This document shows, in pieces, positions 1 to 11,100 of a stretch of 64,000 nucleotides of DNA. The stretch's first letter is position 1; each line of letters starts with the position of its first letter. The position numbers were made by a program, and so were the translations under genes. The DNA is taken from positions 4,216,001-4,280,000 of the forward strand of contig JAPFFF010000006.1 of assembly GCA_039105265.1 (NCBI GenBank). The letters run 5' to 3'. This stretch comes from Tritrichomonas musculus. Its lineage: Eukaryota; Parabasalia; Tritrichomonadida; Tritrichomonadidae. The notes beneath the pieces were generated by a model that was not told the origin of the DNA, made no database searches, and saw only the letters and a program-made list of their open reading frames with translations.

Positions 1-751
1 TAAATATTGGGATTTAATTTGAATTTTTAATTAATAAAAAAATTGCTAACGATTAAAAAAACAAAATTCGTTATAACTTGGGCATTAAATAATATAGGAT
101 ATAATGATTTAAATCCCCAAAGATTTTATCCAAATATTTGTTAAATATTAAGAAAAACCTCATTTACATGTAAAATCAATAATAAACGGTCAAAATTCTG
201 ATAAAAAAAAAATCATTTCAAAAAAATTCAATGGGAATAAAAAGAATTGTCAGATTTTGAGAGAGAAAGTAATATTATTTGTGAGAAAATTTTTCAAAAA
301 TTTCTTCTTACGTTTACTCGTACGTTTATTCCGCAAAAAAAAATGACAGTTAATTTGTAAGGGTATTTTCTTTTTAACAAATGATTTTTTTAATTATATA
401 ATTACACATTTATCAAATATATGTAAGGAAATGCTTTAAAGTTTGATAATTACTTCGATCTTTACTAAAAAGTAATCGAATATTATAATATATTCAGTTT
501 GAATTTTATTAAAAGAATCTATTATATTATGCAAAGAACTAATTCTACTTTTGTCTTTTTAAGTTTTTGATCATATTTTTTAGGTTTATCAAATATTTTT
601 GCCTTTGAAAATTGCGATTTTTTAGCAATGTGTAGGCTTTCTACAAGTTTTTTTTTTTTTTTTATTTTTTTGATATAAAAATTTCGGCATCCCTCATTTA
701 CATGATATTGAAATCAGGAATTCTTCTTTATGGAATTTATTTGGAACTTTT
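1..751. other. AT-rich sequence without a recognisable gene
   Basis: No open frame of note and no RNA gene was seen. The last stretch (about 660-751) resembles the spacers that separate the ankyrin modules further on: it has the same ATGGAATTTATTTGGAA-type sequence just before the first module. It is therefore probably one more spacer or the decayed 5' part of the ankyrin gene. Confidence 0.5.
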
Positions 752-1412
752 AATTATACTGCATTAATTTATGCTGCAGATAAAGGCCATACAGAAATTG
801 TTAGATTATTATTAAAACAAGAAGGAATTGAAATTAATAATAAAAACATTTTGAAAATCATAAAAAGTTCACGTAATTCAAATTTGAAATCTTGGATTTT
901 TTATGGAATTTAATTTGAATATTTAATTACTCTGCCTTAATTCTTGCTACAGTTAGTGGTTGTATAGAAATCGTTGAATTATTATTGAAACAAGAAGGAA
1001 TTGATATCAACAGCAAAACCATTTGAAATCAAAAAAAAAAATTCAAAGAATTCAAATCTAACTTTTTCAATTACATTGAAAATTTCATTAATTTTATGGA
1101 ATTATTTAAATTGAAACATTTAAATTATACGTCTTTGATTTATGCTGCATCTGGAGGTCATACAAAAATCGTTGAATTACTGCTAAAACAGGAAGGAATT
1201 GATTTCGACTTCAAAGACATTTAATATCAAAAGCATTCATTCAATTCAAATCTAATTTTTCATTATATTGAAAAATTTATGATTTTATTGAATTTTTGAA
1301 TGAAGTTATTCACAAATCTGCCATCGACTATGCAAGAAAAAATAATTATACAGATATTGTTGAGATTCTATCCAAAAGACCAAATAAATCAAGCCCAAAA
1401 GAGCCAGAATAA
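752..1412 (+). pseudogene. Ankyrin-repeat gene remnant, repeats separated by AT-rich spacers
   Basis: Three complete 33-codon ankyrin repeats lie at 752-850, 925-1023 and 1123-1221. Each starts with N-Y-(T/S)-(A/S)-L-I, carries the E/K-I-V-(R/E)-L-L-L-K-Q-E-G-I core and ends with K-x-I. A terminal repeat with a Lys/Pro/Ser-rich tail lies at 1311-1412 and ends in TAA. The modules contain no stop and no indel. The spacers between them (851-924, 1024-1122, 1222-1310) are AT-rich, carry stops and resemble each other, sharing AATTCAAATCTAA-like and ATGGAATT-like pieces. No N-terminal part of the gene is visible. It could be the 3' end of a split gene or a decayed relic. The same arrangement, with longer spacers, recurs at 37130-43269. 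Ankyrin identity is secure; whether the gene works is open. Confidence 0.7.
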
Positions 1413-1818
1413 AAAAAATGAATATTGAACGCTACAAACTTCAACATTATAAATGTTATAAACTATATAAATAAACGTTTTTTTTACTTAAACACTCTCT
1501 TATTTCATATATATATATATAAATTACGAACTGCTTTTTATTATTTTTTTTTGGTTTATTGAATTTTCTACTTATTTAAAGATAACGTCGTGATGCCCAA
1601 GTAGCAATTAATCAAAAGCAAGATAAAGACTTTATCTTGCTTTTGATGATTCTGTTTGATTTTATAGAGTTAGTAATTGAATTATTTGTATTTTTTTATT
1701 TAAATATTAAAAAAGTATATAAAGTTTAATCAATATACATTTATTGCTTTACTTGAAAATGTTTAAAAACTCTAATTTATTGTATGAAATTGATTTCGAT
1801 AATAATTAAACAAAAAAT
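1413..1818. other. Intergenic, AT-rich, with a near-perfect palindrome
   Basis: No gene was seen. It contains a (TA)n stretch near 1508-1521 and a 37-base palindrome at 1611-1647, listed separately. The T6 run just 3' of the tRNA (1812-1817, read on the minus strand) fits an RNA polymerase III terminator. Confidence 0.6.
1611..1647. repeat. 37-bp palindrome (hairpin)
   Basis: Eighteen bases starting ATCAAAAGCAAG pair with their exact reverse complement across a single central A, giving a perfect stem. It is AT-rich and isolated, with no gene on either side that it clearly terminates. Its function is unknown. Confidence 0.8.
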
Positions 1819-1892
1819 GAGCGATGGACGGATTCGAACCGCCGGTCTTGAGGTTATGAGCCTCACGAATTAACCTGCTCTTCCACATCGCA
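1819..1892 (-). tRNA. tRNA-Met (anticodon CAT), elongator type
   Basis: The minus strand folds into a cloverleaf. The acceptor stem has six good pairs (GCGATG/CATCGC). The D arm is a short GAA/TTC stem with GG in the loop. The anticodon stem is TGAGG/CCTCA with loop CTCATAA, giving anticodon CAT. The T arm is GGCGG/CCGTC with loop TTCGAAT, which also forms a good B box (GGTTCGAATCC). The T loop and the lack of three stacked G-C pairs in the anticodon stem point to the elongator rather than the initiator. Position 1:72 would be a T-T mismatch. A T6 run follows the 3' end. There is no intron and no encoded CCA. Confidence 0.9.
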
Positions 1893-2059
1893 TCTCTATA
1901 TACAAGTAATTATTAAAATTCATAATAATATTAATTAACAGTCAAATAATTATTTGAAGAAATAACAACAAAGTTAGAAAAAAATAACAAAAAGAATAAA
2001 AATCAAATAAAATGTTAACTAAAAACTTTTTAAAATATATGCAAAATACTATTTGTTTA

Positions 2060-5000
2060 TTATAGAATTGATCCAAAACCTTCATAAAAGAATTTATTAA
2101 TATTTATAATGCTTGATTTAAGCTTAACTTTCTTTTCTCTTTTTCTTTGAAATTTTGTTGATTCATAATAATAATTATTAATATCAAATTCATATTCGAT
2201 TTTTGACCAAAGATTGTATTTAATCATAAATGTTTCATCATCTTTGAAACCTTTTTCAATTATCATCATAAAAATATCATTTGATAAAAGTTTATAATCA
2301 TTTTCATAATGTTTTTGTATTTCAAATTCAATATTTTCTAAACAAATACAACTCTTGTATTTTTTGATTAGCACCAAACATAGTAATTCTTTTGAAGGTT
2401 TGAAACCAAAAAGAAATGATTTAATCAATAAATCAATTGATTCATCAAAGTTCTCTTGATTTTCATTAAAAGTATAAATACTAGCCAAATTGAACATTGC
2501 AACAACATTTTGCTTTTTATTAATTGCTTCTTTTAATAATTCAATTGAATAATTAACGTCTTTTTTAACTTCATATCCGTTTTTATAGATCAAAGATAAA
2601 TTATTTTTTGCAAATTCATTATTGAAAGAAGATGATTCTTTATAATACGAAATTGATTTTTCTATATTTAAAGAATCATCTTCTGAATAAATAAAGCCTA
2701 AAGTATAGTATGATTCTATATGGCTATTTTTTGCACTAAGTGTGAGGTACATGATTGCTTTTTGAACATTTCTTGAATAAAAAGCTCCTTGATAATAAAA
2801 AAAGCCAAGTGTGAATAATGCATCTTTTTGATTCTGATTTGCTGCCATTTCTAAATAATGAAGTCCTTTATTATGATCAATTTCACTCTCCTTATGAAAT
2901 ATATAAATATATCCCAGGAAGAAATATGCTGTAGCAAAGTGCCTTTCTGATGCAAGCTTTAGATAATAAATTGCTTTGTTTATATCTTGTGGAACTCCTT
3001 TTCCAAAATAATATAATTTACCAAGCTCAAATAACGCAAATTGATTTTTGTATTTTTCTGCAGAAATGTTATAATAATATAGTGATTTATTAATATCTCT
3101 TCTGGAACACTCCATTGAATAAATACGCCCCAAGCAATAATATGCATATTCACCATCATTATCTGCAGCAAGTTCAAAATAATGTATTGCTTTTGGCAAA
3201 TCAACAGGAGTACCAATTCCAAACATATAAATTGCACCTATCATAGATTGAGAATAACAATCATCTTGATTCGCTCCTAAAGAGAGATAATAAAGTGCTT
3301 TATTTATATTCTTTTTACCATATATTGAATCAGAATAAATTTTACCAAGTAGTGTTATTGCCTTTAAATAATTCTTATCTGCAGCAAGAGTCAATAAATG
3401 AATTGCTTTATCAACGTCTTGTTGAACAAATTCTCCTTGCAAATAAATATCGCCTAATAAATATTGGGACATAAAAAAGCCTTGATTTGCAGAAAGTGCA
3501 AAATATTTTAATGATTTGTTGATATCTCTTGGAATATCAGTACCAATATAATATATATATCCAAGGTGAAATTGGGCAACTGGATCATTTTGTTTTGCTG
3601 ACTCTGTAAAATGATAAATTGCTTTATTAATATTCCGTGCACTATGATATGGCGAAAGATAAATCAACCCTAACATTGAATGAGAATCTTTATTATTTTG
3701 TTTTGCTGCAAGTTTCAAATAATAAATTGCTAATTTGAGATCAACACGGCCATAATTTGAATTAAAATAAATACAACCAAGTAAAAATTGTGCTGTTACA
3801 TGATTTTGATTTGCTGCAAATTCTAAGTAATGAATTCCTTTATTAACATCTTTATAGATATTTTTATCACTTATATAAAATTGTCCAAGTTCATATTGTG
3901 ATTTAATGTGATTTTGATTTGCTGCAAGTGATAAATAATGAATCCCTTTATTAACATCTTTATAGATACTTTTATCACTTATATATAATTTTCCTAGATG
4001 ATATTGTGATTCAATATTGTTTTGATTTGCTGCAAGTGATAAATAATAAATTGCTTTATCAAAATCTCTTACAACTGAGTCATTAAGCAGATAAATTTTC
4101 CCTAGGAATTCTTGAGATTCAATATGATTTTGATTTGCAGCAAGTGTGAAATAATGAATTGCTTTGTTAATATCATATAATTGAAATTGATCAATTGAAT
4201 AAATGAGACCTAGAAAAAATTGTGATTCTACATGATGTTGTTCTGCTGCAATTGTAAAATAACGAATTGCCTTATTTAAATTAACTGGCACATATTCATT
4301 TTTATAAAAAATAATACCAAGATTATATGAAGCTTGAACATGATTTAGATTGGCTGCTTGAGAATAATAATTAATAGATTGATTAATATCAAAAACACCA
4401 TATTTTGGATTAGAATAAATAAAGCCTAATTCAAACATTGAATCGATATATTTTTGATTTGCAGCAAGTTTATAAAATTTTATTGCCAACTTTATATTCA
4501 AAACATTATATTCTTTTAAAGAATAAATATTTCCAAGTTTATGTTGTGCTATTGCTAAATTACGATTCGCAGCAAGATTAAAATAATGAATTGCCTTATT
4601 CAAATCATTTATTCCATATTCTTCTTCAATACAAATCAAACCCAAATTAAACATCGATTGTGAATTGTTATGTTTTATAGCAAGTGAATAGTATTCAATT
4701 GCCTTTTCTAAATCAAATACTCCAAAAATTTTTTGAGAATAAATAAATCCTAGTTTAAAATATGCTTCAACAGAATAATTCTTTGATTTTTCAAGAAGAG
4801 TGTAATAATGAATTGCTTTTTTCATGTTTCTATAATCAATGTTTTCTTCTGAATGAAATGATGCAAGTTTTAATTGTGAAAATTCATGATTTGAATTCGC
4901 AGCAAGTGTCATGTAATTAATTATTTTTTTAACATTTTTCGGAGCTTTATTGTAGTTAGGAAAAGTTAATCCAAGTTCTTTTTGAAGTGATAAATCATCA

Positions 5001-6475
5001 TATTTCTCAATAAACAACCAGAATGGAAAGAATTTATCTTTTAAAACTTCATTTAATGAATATTTTAAATCTATATTTGGAACTGGTAACTGAACATGAG
5101 ACATAAATTCAAGATAAAAGAAATCCATTGTTTCCGAAATATCAGCTCTTAATTCCGGATTTTTCAATGTGCTTTTTTCGCAAATTTTTTTAAATCCAAG
5201 ACATTGACCTTTAAAATCATCAAAATTGAAACTTTCTGATTTATATATTGGCTCTCTTTCAAAAAAGATAAAATATATCAACAAACCTAAAGAATACGAA
5301 TCAGCTTTATTTGTATATTTGCAACCTTCAGATGTGACTTCTGGAGCAATATAAAAATGTGCAAAATCCTTTGTTGAATCATCATCAACAACTTCTTCTT
5401 TTATCATTCGATCGAAATCAATGAGAACAACTGTTTTATTCATGTCAATCATGACATTATTTGGCTTCAAATCACGATAAACGAAGCCTTTGTTATGAAG
5501 ATAATCAAGAACAATCATCATTTGAAACATAATAATCAATCTTTCTTCAATTGAAAGATTCAAATTTCGAATATTTTGTAATGTATTACCATGAATATAT
5601 TCTATCAACAAATAGTATCTTCCTTGCTTTTTCTTTCCATAACATTTTGGCAAAAATGGATGATTGATCTCTAGATAATTTTGAAGTTCTCTTTCAAATA
5701 ATTTTTGTTTTCCTTCGATTGAAACAAACGTCTTTAAAATAAACAATTGTTCCTTTTCTATATAATAAATTAATTGAGTAGGTGAACTTCCAGATCCTAC
5801 TCTTTGAATTTCAATGTACTTGTCACTTGATAAATCGATCTCTTCAATTTCATTCAATTTAAAATTGTGTTGATATTTGGCAATTCGATTTTTTTTGCAT
5901 TTTGATAAGCTTTTCATCAATAAAAAACATGAAACACAATTACGAATGTGCATTAATATTTTATTTTCTTTTTTGGAATTATTTTCATTTATTAGATATT
6001 CAAATTTTTTGGAAATAGTTCCAATCATTTGAGCATAATTATGGATTTCAGAATTTTCTTTGATATGAATGATCCTGTTTGAAATATGGCTTAATGAGTC
6101 ATTTTTATCATTAAGTAATGAAATAACTGTTGAATTATTGTGATTGATGAAAAATAAATTCAAATTATCTGATTTTTTAAAATTAATTATCGTTTGCTCG
6201 AAACAAATAATAAAATACTCTTCTTTTTCAATATTATATTTGTCAAATACTATTATTTTAGAATCATTTTTTCTCTGAATATAAACTTGCTGATCATTTG
6301 GGGAAAGAAAGAACATAAAATCATGTAAAACTTTATTAAGATAAAGATTTTTAGTTTTAAATATATGCTCATTAAATCGTTGTTGAAATGTTGTTAAGGT
6401 TTTCAAGTTTCCTTGCATTTTTTTTTTTTTTTTTTTTTTCCTATTGTAAAAGACAATAGGACGATTATTTTCCAT
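2060..6475 (-). CDS. Protein kinase fused to Sel1-like repeats
   Basis: A protein of 1471 residues. Residues about 225-480 form a protein kinase domain: a Gly-rich loop (G-S-G-S-S), an ATP-binding Lys in F-I-L-K-T, a catalytic loop Y-R-D-L-K-P-N-N, and D-F-D where D-F-G is usual, followed by Y-I-A-P-E. The catalytic Asp and metal-binding Asp are present, so activity is plausible. Residues about 500-1400 are some two dozen Sel1-like repeats of about 36 residues, with the Y-(Y/F)-x-L-A-A-N-Q-x-H pattern that forms a TPR-like helical scaffold. Kinase-Sel1 fusions form a large family in trichomonads; substrates are unknown. The N-terminus has a run of seven Lys encoded by a long A tract (6420-6439), so length variation there is likely and Met20 is an alternative start. 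No signal peptide or membrane segment was seen. Confidence 0.9.
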   Translation of the reverse strand: MENNRPIVFYNRKKKKKKKMQGNLKTLTTFQQRFNEHIFKTKNLYLNKVLHDFMFFLSPNDQQVYIQRKNDSKIIVFDKYNIEKEEYFIICFEQTIINFKKSDNLNLFFINHNNSTVISLLNDKNDSLSHISNRIIHIKENSEIHNYAQMIGTISKKFEYLINENNSKKENKILMHIRNCVSCFLLMKSLSKCKKNRIAKYQHNFKLNEIEEIDLSSDKYIEIQRVGSGSSPTQLIYYIEKEQLFILKTFVSIEGKQKLFERELQNYLEINHPFLPKCYGKKKQGRYYLLIEYIHGNTLQNIRNLNLSIEERLIIMFQMMIVLDYLHNKGFVYRDLKPNNVMIDMNKTVVLIDFDRMIKEEVVDDDSTKDFAHFYIAPEVTSEGCKYTNKADSYSLGLLIYFIFFEREPIYKSESFNFDDFKGQCLGFKKICEKSTLKNPELRADISETMDFFYLEFMSHVQLPVPNIDLKYSLNEVLKDKFFPFWLFIEKYDDLSLQKELGLTFPNYNKAPKNVKKIINYMTLAANSNHEFSQLKLASFHSEENIDYRNMKKAIHYYTLLEKSKNYSVEAYFKLGFIYSQKIFGVFDLEKAIEYYSLAIKHNNSQSMFNLGLICIEEEYGINDLNKAIHYFNLAANRNLAIAQHKLGNIYSLKEYNVLNIKLAIKFYKLAANQKYIDSMFELGFIYSNPKYGVFDINQSINYYSQAANLNHVQASYNLGIIFYKNEYVPVNLNKAIRYFTIAAEQHHVESQFFLGLIYSIDQFQLYDINKAIHYFTLAANQNHIESQEFLGKIYLLNDSVVRDFDKAIYYLSLAANQNNIESQYHLGKLYISDKSIYKDVNKGIHYLSLAANQNHIKSQYELGQFYISDKNIYKDVNKGIHYLEFAANQNHVTAQFLLGCIYFNSNYGRVDLKLAIYYLKLAAKQNNKDSHSMLGLIYLSPYHSARNINKAIYHFTESAKQNDPVAQFHLGYIYYIGTDIPRDINKSLKYFALSANQGFFMSQYLLGDIYLQGEFVQQDVDKAIHLLTLAADKNYLKAITLLGKIYSDSIYGKKNINKALYYLSLGANQDDCYSQSMIGAIYMFGIGTPVDLPKAIHYFELAADNDGEYAYYCLGRIYSMECSRRDINKSLYYYNISAEKYKNQFALFELGKLYYFGKGVPQDINKAIYYLKLASERHFATAYFFLGYIYIFHKESEIDHNKGLHYLEMAANQNQKDALFTLGFFYYQGAFYSRNVQKAIMYLTLSAKNSHIESYYTLGFIYSEDDSLNIEKSISYYKESSSFNNEFAKNNLSLIYKNGYEVKKDVNYSIELLKEAINKKQNVVAMFNLASIYTFNENQENFDESIDLLIKSFLFGFKPSKELLCLVLIKKYKSCICLENIEFEIQKHYENDYKLLSNDIFMMIIEKGFKDDETFMIKYNLWSKIEYEFDINNYYYESTKFQRKREKKVKLKSSIININKFFYEGFGSIL

Positions 6476-6579
6476 TCAAATATAACAAAGTTCTAAATGG
6501 CCCAAAATAAGATCATTGTATTGATTATTCATCCATATTCACAATGCAAAATCGATATAGATTGATTTGAAAAATGCAA

Positions 6580-7760
6580 AAGAATTAAGAAAGGAGAATT
6601 TAGAGCTGTATACTTAATCAGAGACAAGGAAGCAAATGATTATTTCGCTGCTAAAGTTATAGATTGTGATAATAATACCGAGTAATGCATATAATTTTTT
6701 GATCGTGAACTTGGAATTATGATGGCATTGAACCATTCAACGATCATTATTATTATCAGTTTTTCGTTACAAGATTTTCAAGGAGAAAACAATGTTAGCA
6801 TAATAATGGAGCTTGCACCAAATGGATATCTTGCAGAAATTCTCCAAAAAAGTTCAAGAATTTGATGGACCCACTGATTATACCAATACAAAAAATTCTT
6901 ATCTGTGTTTCATGTGGCATGAAATAATTGCATGATCGTAACCTCGAACCAGGGAATATTTTAATTGATGATAGATTCCAGCCAAAATTTTTTGTTTTTG
7001 GCCTATCAAATTCTATGAAGTAAACCATTCAAAAAGTCAATCACAAGTCTTTGGCACTTTAACATACATGCTACCTGAAGTTATCAATATAAAAAACAGA
7101 TGTTTACTCAGAAGTTTTGACAGATTCGTTGCCATTTCCAGACTTTGCGGATGGATGATGACAATTCAGGCATTCACGATCAAAGTTTCTGATGAAAACC
7201 ATCGTCCTGCATTTCAATGCCCAATTAAAGATAATCTACCAAAATTCATATGAATCCAGATTAGTGTAAAGTTGTATATTAAAGACGTTACTGAAATTCA
7301 TTCTTCAATCAATTTTTTTGAAGCTCATTTGTAGAATTTTCAGCCAACTTTGCAGAGAAGAATAATTTTCTCGACGATGCTGATTCAAGTGAAGCTCATT
7401 TGAAGAATTTTCAGAAAAAATTGCAGTGAAGAATAATTTTCGCGACGATGCTGATTCAAGTGAAGCTAATTAGCATATTCAAGACGTCACTGAAATTCGT
7501 GATACATTGGAAAAATTAATTCATGAGTACGAAGATTTTTTGAATGAAAAAGTGGCAATTGAATATAACGAATATAAAAATGACTGAAGACAATTCAAAT
7601 TTTGAAAAATATCAATGAACGATAAACAGTAGAAAATGAAAAGTTAAAAAGTGACATGTCAGAAATAACAAGAAATTGCGGAGTTAGGTCTCTTGTTACG
7701 GATTTCATGAATGAAAATTCTTTTGTTGATTATGTTAATTTCCTGTTTATTTTTTTTTTA
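6580..7760 (+). pseudogene. Decayed protein kinase gene
   Basis: Kinase motifs occur in order but in different frames with stops between them. Near 6590-6660 there is a degraded Gly loop and V-Y-L-I-R-D-K-E, followed by the A-A-K-V-I lysine. A hinge-like M-E-L-A-P-N-G-Y-L lies near 6808-6850. Near 6930-6975 is L-E-P-G-N-I-L-I-D, the catalytic loop with its R-D scrambled. Near 6994-7002 V-F-G replaces D-F-G. Near 7050-7085 is F-G-T-L-T-Y-M-L-P-E-V, the activation-segment end. A tail with short charged open pieces follows, interrupted by a 71-bp tandem duplication. It is head-to-head with the kinase-Sel1 gene. The sequence is closest in style to CAMK/STE-type kinases; the exact family is unclear. 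Confidence 0.75.
7320..7461. repeat. 71-bp tandem duplication inside the kinase relic
   Basis: Two adjacent copies (7320-7390 and 7391-7461), each beginning GAAGCTCATTTG and ending CTGATTCAAGT, differ by a few substitutions. The first bases of a third copy follow. A 71-base unit shifts the frame, which agrees with the region being non-coding now. Confidence 0.85.
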
Positions 7761-8146
7761 CATTTGTGCATTTATATTTTTTTTGTCAAATAAAAATGAG
7801 AGAAAAAACTTCCGTCTGCCATTATATCTTATGTTTCTATTACAATGCCTTCTTTAAACTTAAAATCATATGATGTTAATATTTCAATAGTTGTTTATTC
7901 GGAAAAAGTTTAGGTCAAAACTAATAAATATTTGCAATAAACGATCATCTTTTGTGAAGTAACTTCAACTGTAACACATCTATTATATATTAAACAAATA
8001 AACAAATATATATATAAATAATTTTAAATAAAACGTATATATATTATATATAAGAAATAAACTCTAGATTCATATGATATATATAATTACTGAAGAACAA
8101 ACAAACAAACAAAAACAAATAATAATAATAAAAATCAATTTCAAAA
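7761..8146. other. AT-rich intergenic stretch
   Basis: No gene was seen. It holds (TA)n and (AATA)n-like runs near 7990-8140. At 7883-7917 is a piece (TCAATAGTT ... GGAAAAAGTTTAGGTCAA) closely resembled at 15791-15825. Confidence 0.5.
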
Positions 8147-11100
8147 TTAATAATAATATTTTGAATATTCATCCAACTCAGGAGGCCAATTATCCAAATA
8201 ACCGCTTTCTCTGAACAGCACGATTATGTCATCTCTAAGGTCAGATCTTGCCTTGATGAAAGAGACACCTTTCTTGATTACATCGATTAAAACTTCGTTT
8301 GAAATTTTCTTAGAAAACGGTTGATCGTTTCTATTCAATTCCTTGTCAGCATTTTCAGTATCGTATTCATCGTCCTTTTCTTCAACGACGTCCAGCAAGG
8401 CGTCAACAAGCGACAGGACGTGTTTTGGAGGCAGAATTGAAACGACGAATTCGAAGCAACTTGCGACTTCTTCGATCCAATCGAAGAAGTCGATCAGGAT
8501 GATCAAGATATCGTAAATCTTTTCAATTTCGATTCCGTTTGCCACGTGTTGAGAGTCATCTCCACTTTTTGAATATTTCAATCTTTTTGAGAGCATTGAA
8601 TTAATTGAATTCAAAATGAGCGTGACTTCCTTCTGCTTGCAGTTGTCGATGAAGTTCGCAAGCATCTCGAGGTTGTGGTTGATGAGATGCGAATCTTCGC
8701 AAATGTAGAAGAAGGTCGAATAAAGGTAAAGTTGTAACTGACGCGACTTTTTCGAGTTGCAATTCATGATCAATTCGACAAATTTGATGCGAACAGAGCT
8801 GTCAAAATTTGACATGGTAACGATGATCCTTTCCATCTCTTTTCGGAAGACTTTGTTGTCTTCGTTCTCAAAAAGTGAAAAAACCGCCTCTGAATTTTTC
8901 AGATACATCGAGGTGCGCGACAGTTCGGGCTTCATTATTTGTGAAATTGAATGAGTGAAGTGACCAAATAAAGGAGCATACTTGTCTTTAAATGGGCTGC
9001 ACTTTTTGAAGTAGAAACGGATCAAATGATTCGTCATTTTCTTGTCAATTTCACTGGCGAACGATAGATAACAGATGACTTTTTGAATAGTCAGGTGGTG
9101 GAGGAAACTTTTCTCCATGATTTGTGACAAATTCAAATTCGAGATTTTTTTCGCGTTATCAATGAAAATGTCCAAGTCATTCATGCCCGACTTTTTCAAA
9201 AAGACGCGGAAACTGTCACAAAACGCGGATGATTCAATGAACTCATTCAAAATACTTTTATTTGAATCCTCTCTCAAAAAGTCGGATGTCGTATAGAAAA
9301 AGTGGGAGAAAATTGAGGACTTTGAGGTTGGAAGTGTGAATTGAATTATCTTGTTGAAATTTGACGCGAAAAATGTATGTGGAAAAGTTTTCATGATTTT
9401 TAAAATCAAAATAATTTCACTTTTTCTGACGATCATTTCCGATTCAATTTTCTTATTCATAATTTGAAGGCAGGCATTGATCAGGTCGTTGTTCAAGCAG
9501 TCAGCAACATCGACCATCCACTCGATGACTCTCAGTATGTAATAAATCGGTTGGTCGTTATTCAAATTCATCATAAACTTCACAATTAATTGAAACAGAT
9601 TATTCATCAAAAGTTTATCGTCATCATCTGACACTTTTTCCACTTTTTTGTCTTCAACCTTTTCTTGGTTGATTTCTTCTTCCTCCCATTCTTCTTCCTC
9701 CTCCTCCTCCACTTTTTCAGAGTCATCTTCATCGTATTCCTCTTGAAAAGTTGGCGACTTTTTCTTTAGATTGAATTTCATCCGCTTCTTCAAGTTGTCC
9801 CTGTCAATCGGATTCACAACATTAGGAAACAGGTAGTAAACTAGAGCTTCGGCAAACTTCCCTTCTGGAATCGGGAGGAAGTCCAAATAGAAAGAAAAAT
9901 GATTGACAACGCTTTCTCGAAGTCCTTCAATTTTATTATCAAGGCCATTCAAGAAAGTTTGCAAATAGTATTTCTTCTCAATTGTTCCTGACTTTAGTAA
10001 CTCAATATTAACGTCCATGAAGTCGTTAATAATGGAAGAAATGAGAAGATTCGAACAAAATTCAGAAGGTGTCAATTCAATGATTGACTTCACATCGGCA
10101 TCAATTGATTTCAAATATTTGACAAAACGGCTAGATGAAATGTTGTCAGAATAAATATTTGATATCACTTCATCAGCAAAGAAATATTGATATTCACGAT
10201 ATTTCAATATTGAAAGGATTTGAAAAAGTATTGAAAAATTCGGTTTTGAATTGACGATGATTAATGCAACTTTTTCACCCCATTTGGCGGTTATTTCTGA
10301 CTGTTTGTCAGTTAGTGTCAAATAATAGATCATCAACTCATATAAACTGCATGATTCAATATTTTCAATACATGACATAAAGAAACTGTCAATAGCTTCA
10401 TTTTCATCGTTTTGATGCGCATTTTTAATCAAAACCTTGGCCAAATAAAGAATCATTTTCTTCATTTGCTTATCTTTTAATACATTAATTATATCAATGT
10501 TTGATTGATAATAATTTAATGCATCGACAACATTAATTAATTCTTTATTCAAAAAGTTTTCAATCAAATTCGGATCAAATTTTGAATGACAATAAATATT
10601 GATTAAATAACGAGTGATCAACAAAGCATCATTGAAATTCAACACGAAAGAACGGAAATTCTCACTAAACAAGATTTGATTTCTTTGATAATTCTCATTA
10701 ATCTCATGAATGAAGTCTTTATAATCGTCAGGAATTTCAATTTCTTTATCAACTTCTTCACTTCCTTGCTTCACATAGAAGAGAAGAAAAGGGCTCATGT
10801 CTTCAGTTCTCTCAAAATCAGAGACAATTGAATTATCAAACAAATAAGAATGCCCATTATGAATGATTTGTGAGATATATTTACCACCTTTAATTCGTCC
10901 TTTATGATAAATGACACCGTGCAAATTGTAGACAGGAACGTTTGACTGATTGGATTGATTTGGCAATTGCAAAGTGTCAGAAACAATCATTTTCGTTCCA
11001 ACTTTAGATAACAAATCCTCAAAGTTATCATAAACGAAAATCTTCAAAAGCAAGACAAGAACTTCAGGAAATTCATTCATTGTGTAATGATGAACTGCTT

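Noticed and set aside
1819-1892. Initiator tRNA-Met
   Set aside because: The anticodon stem lacks three consecutive G-C pairs and the T loop is TTCGAAT rather than the eukaryotic initiator form, so the elongator type is preferred.
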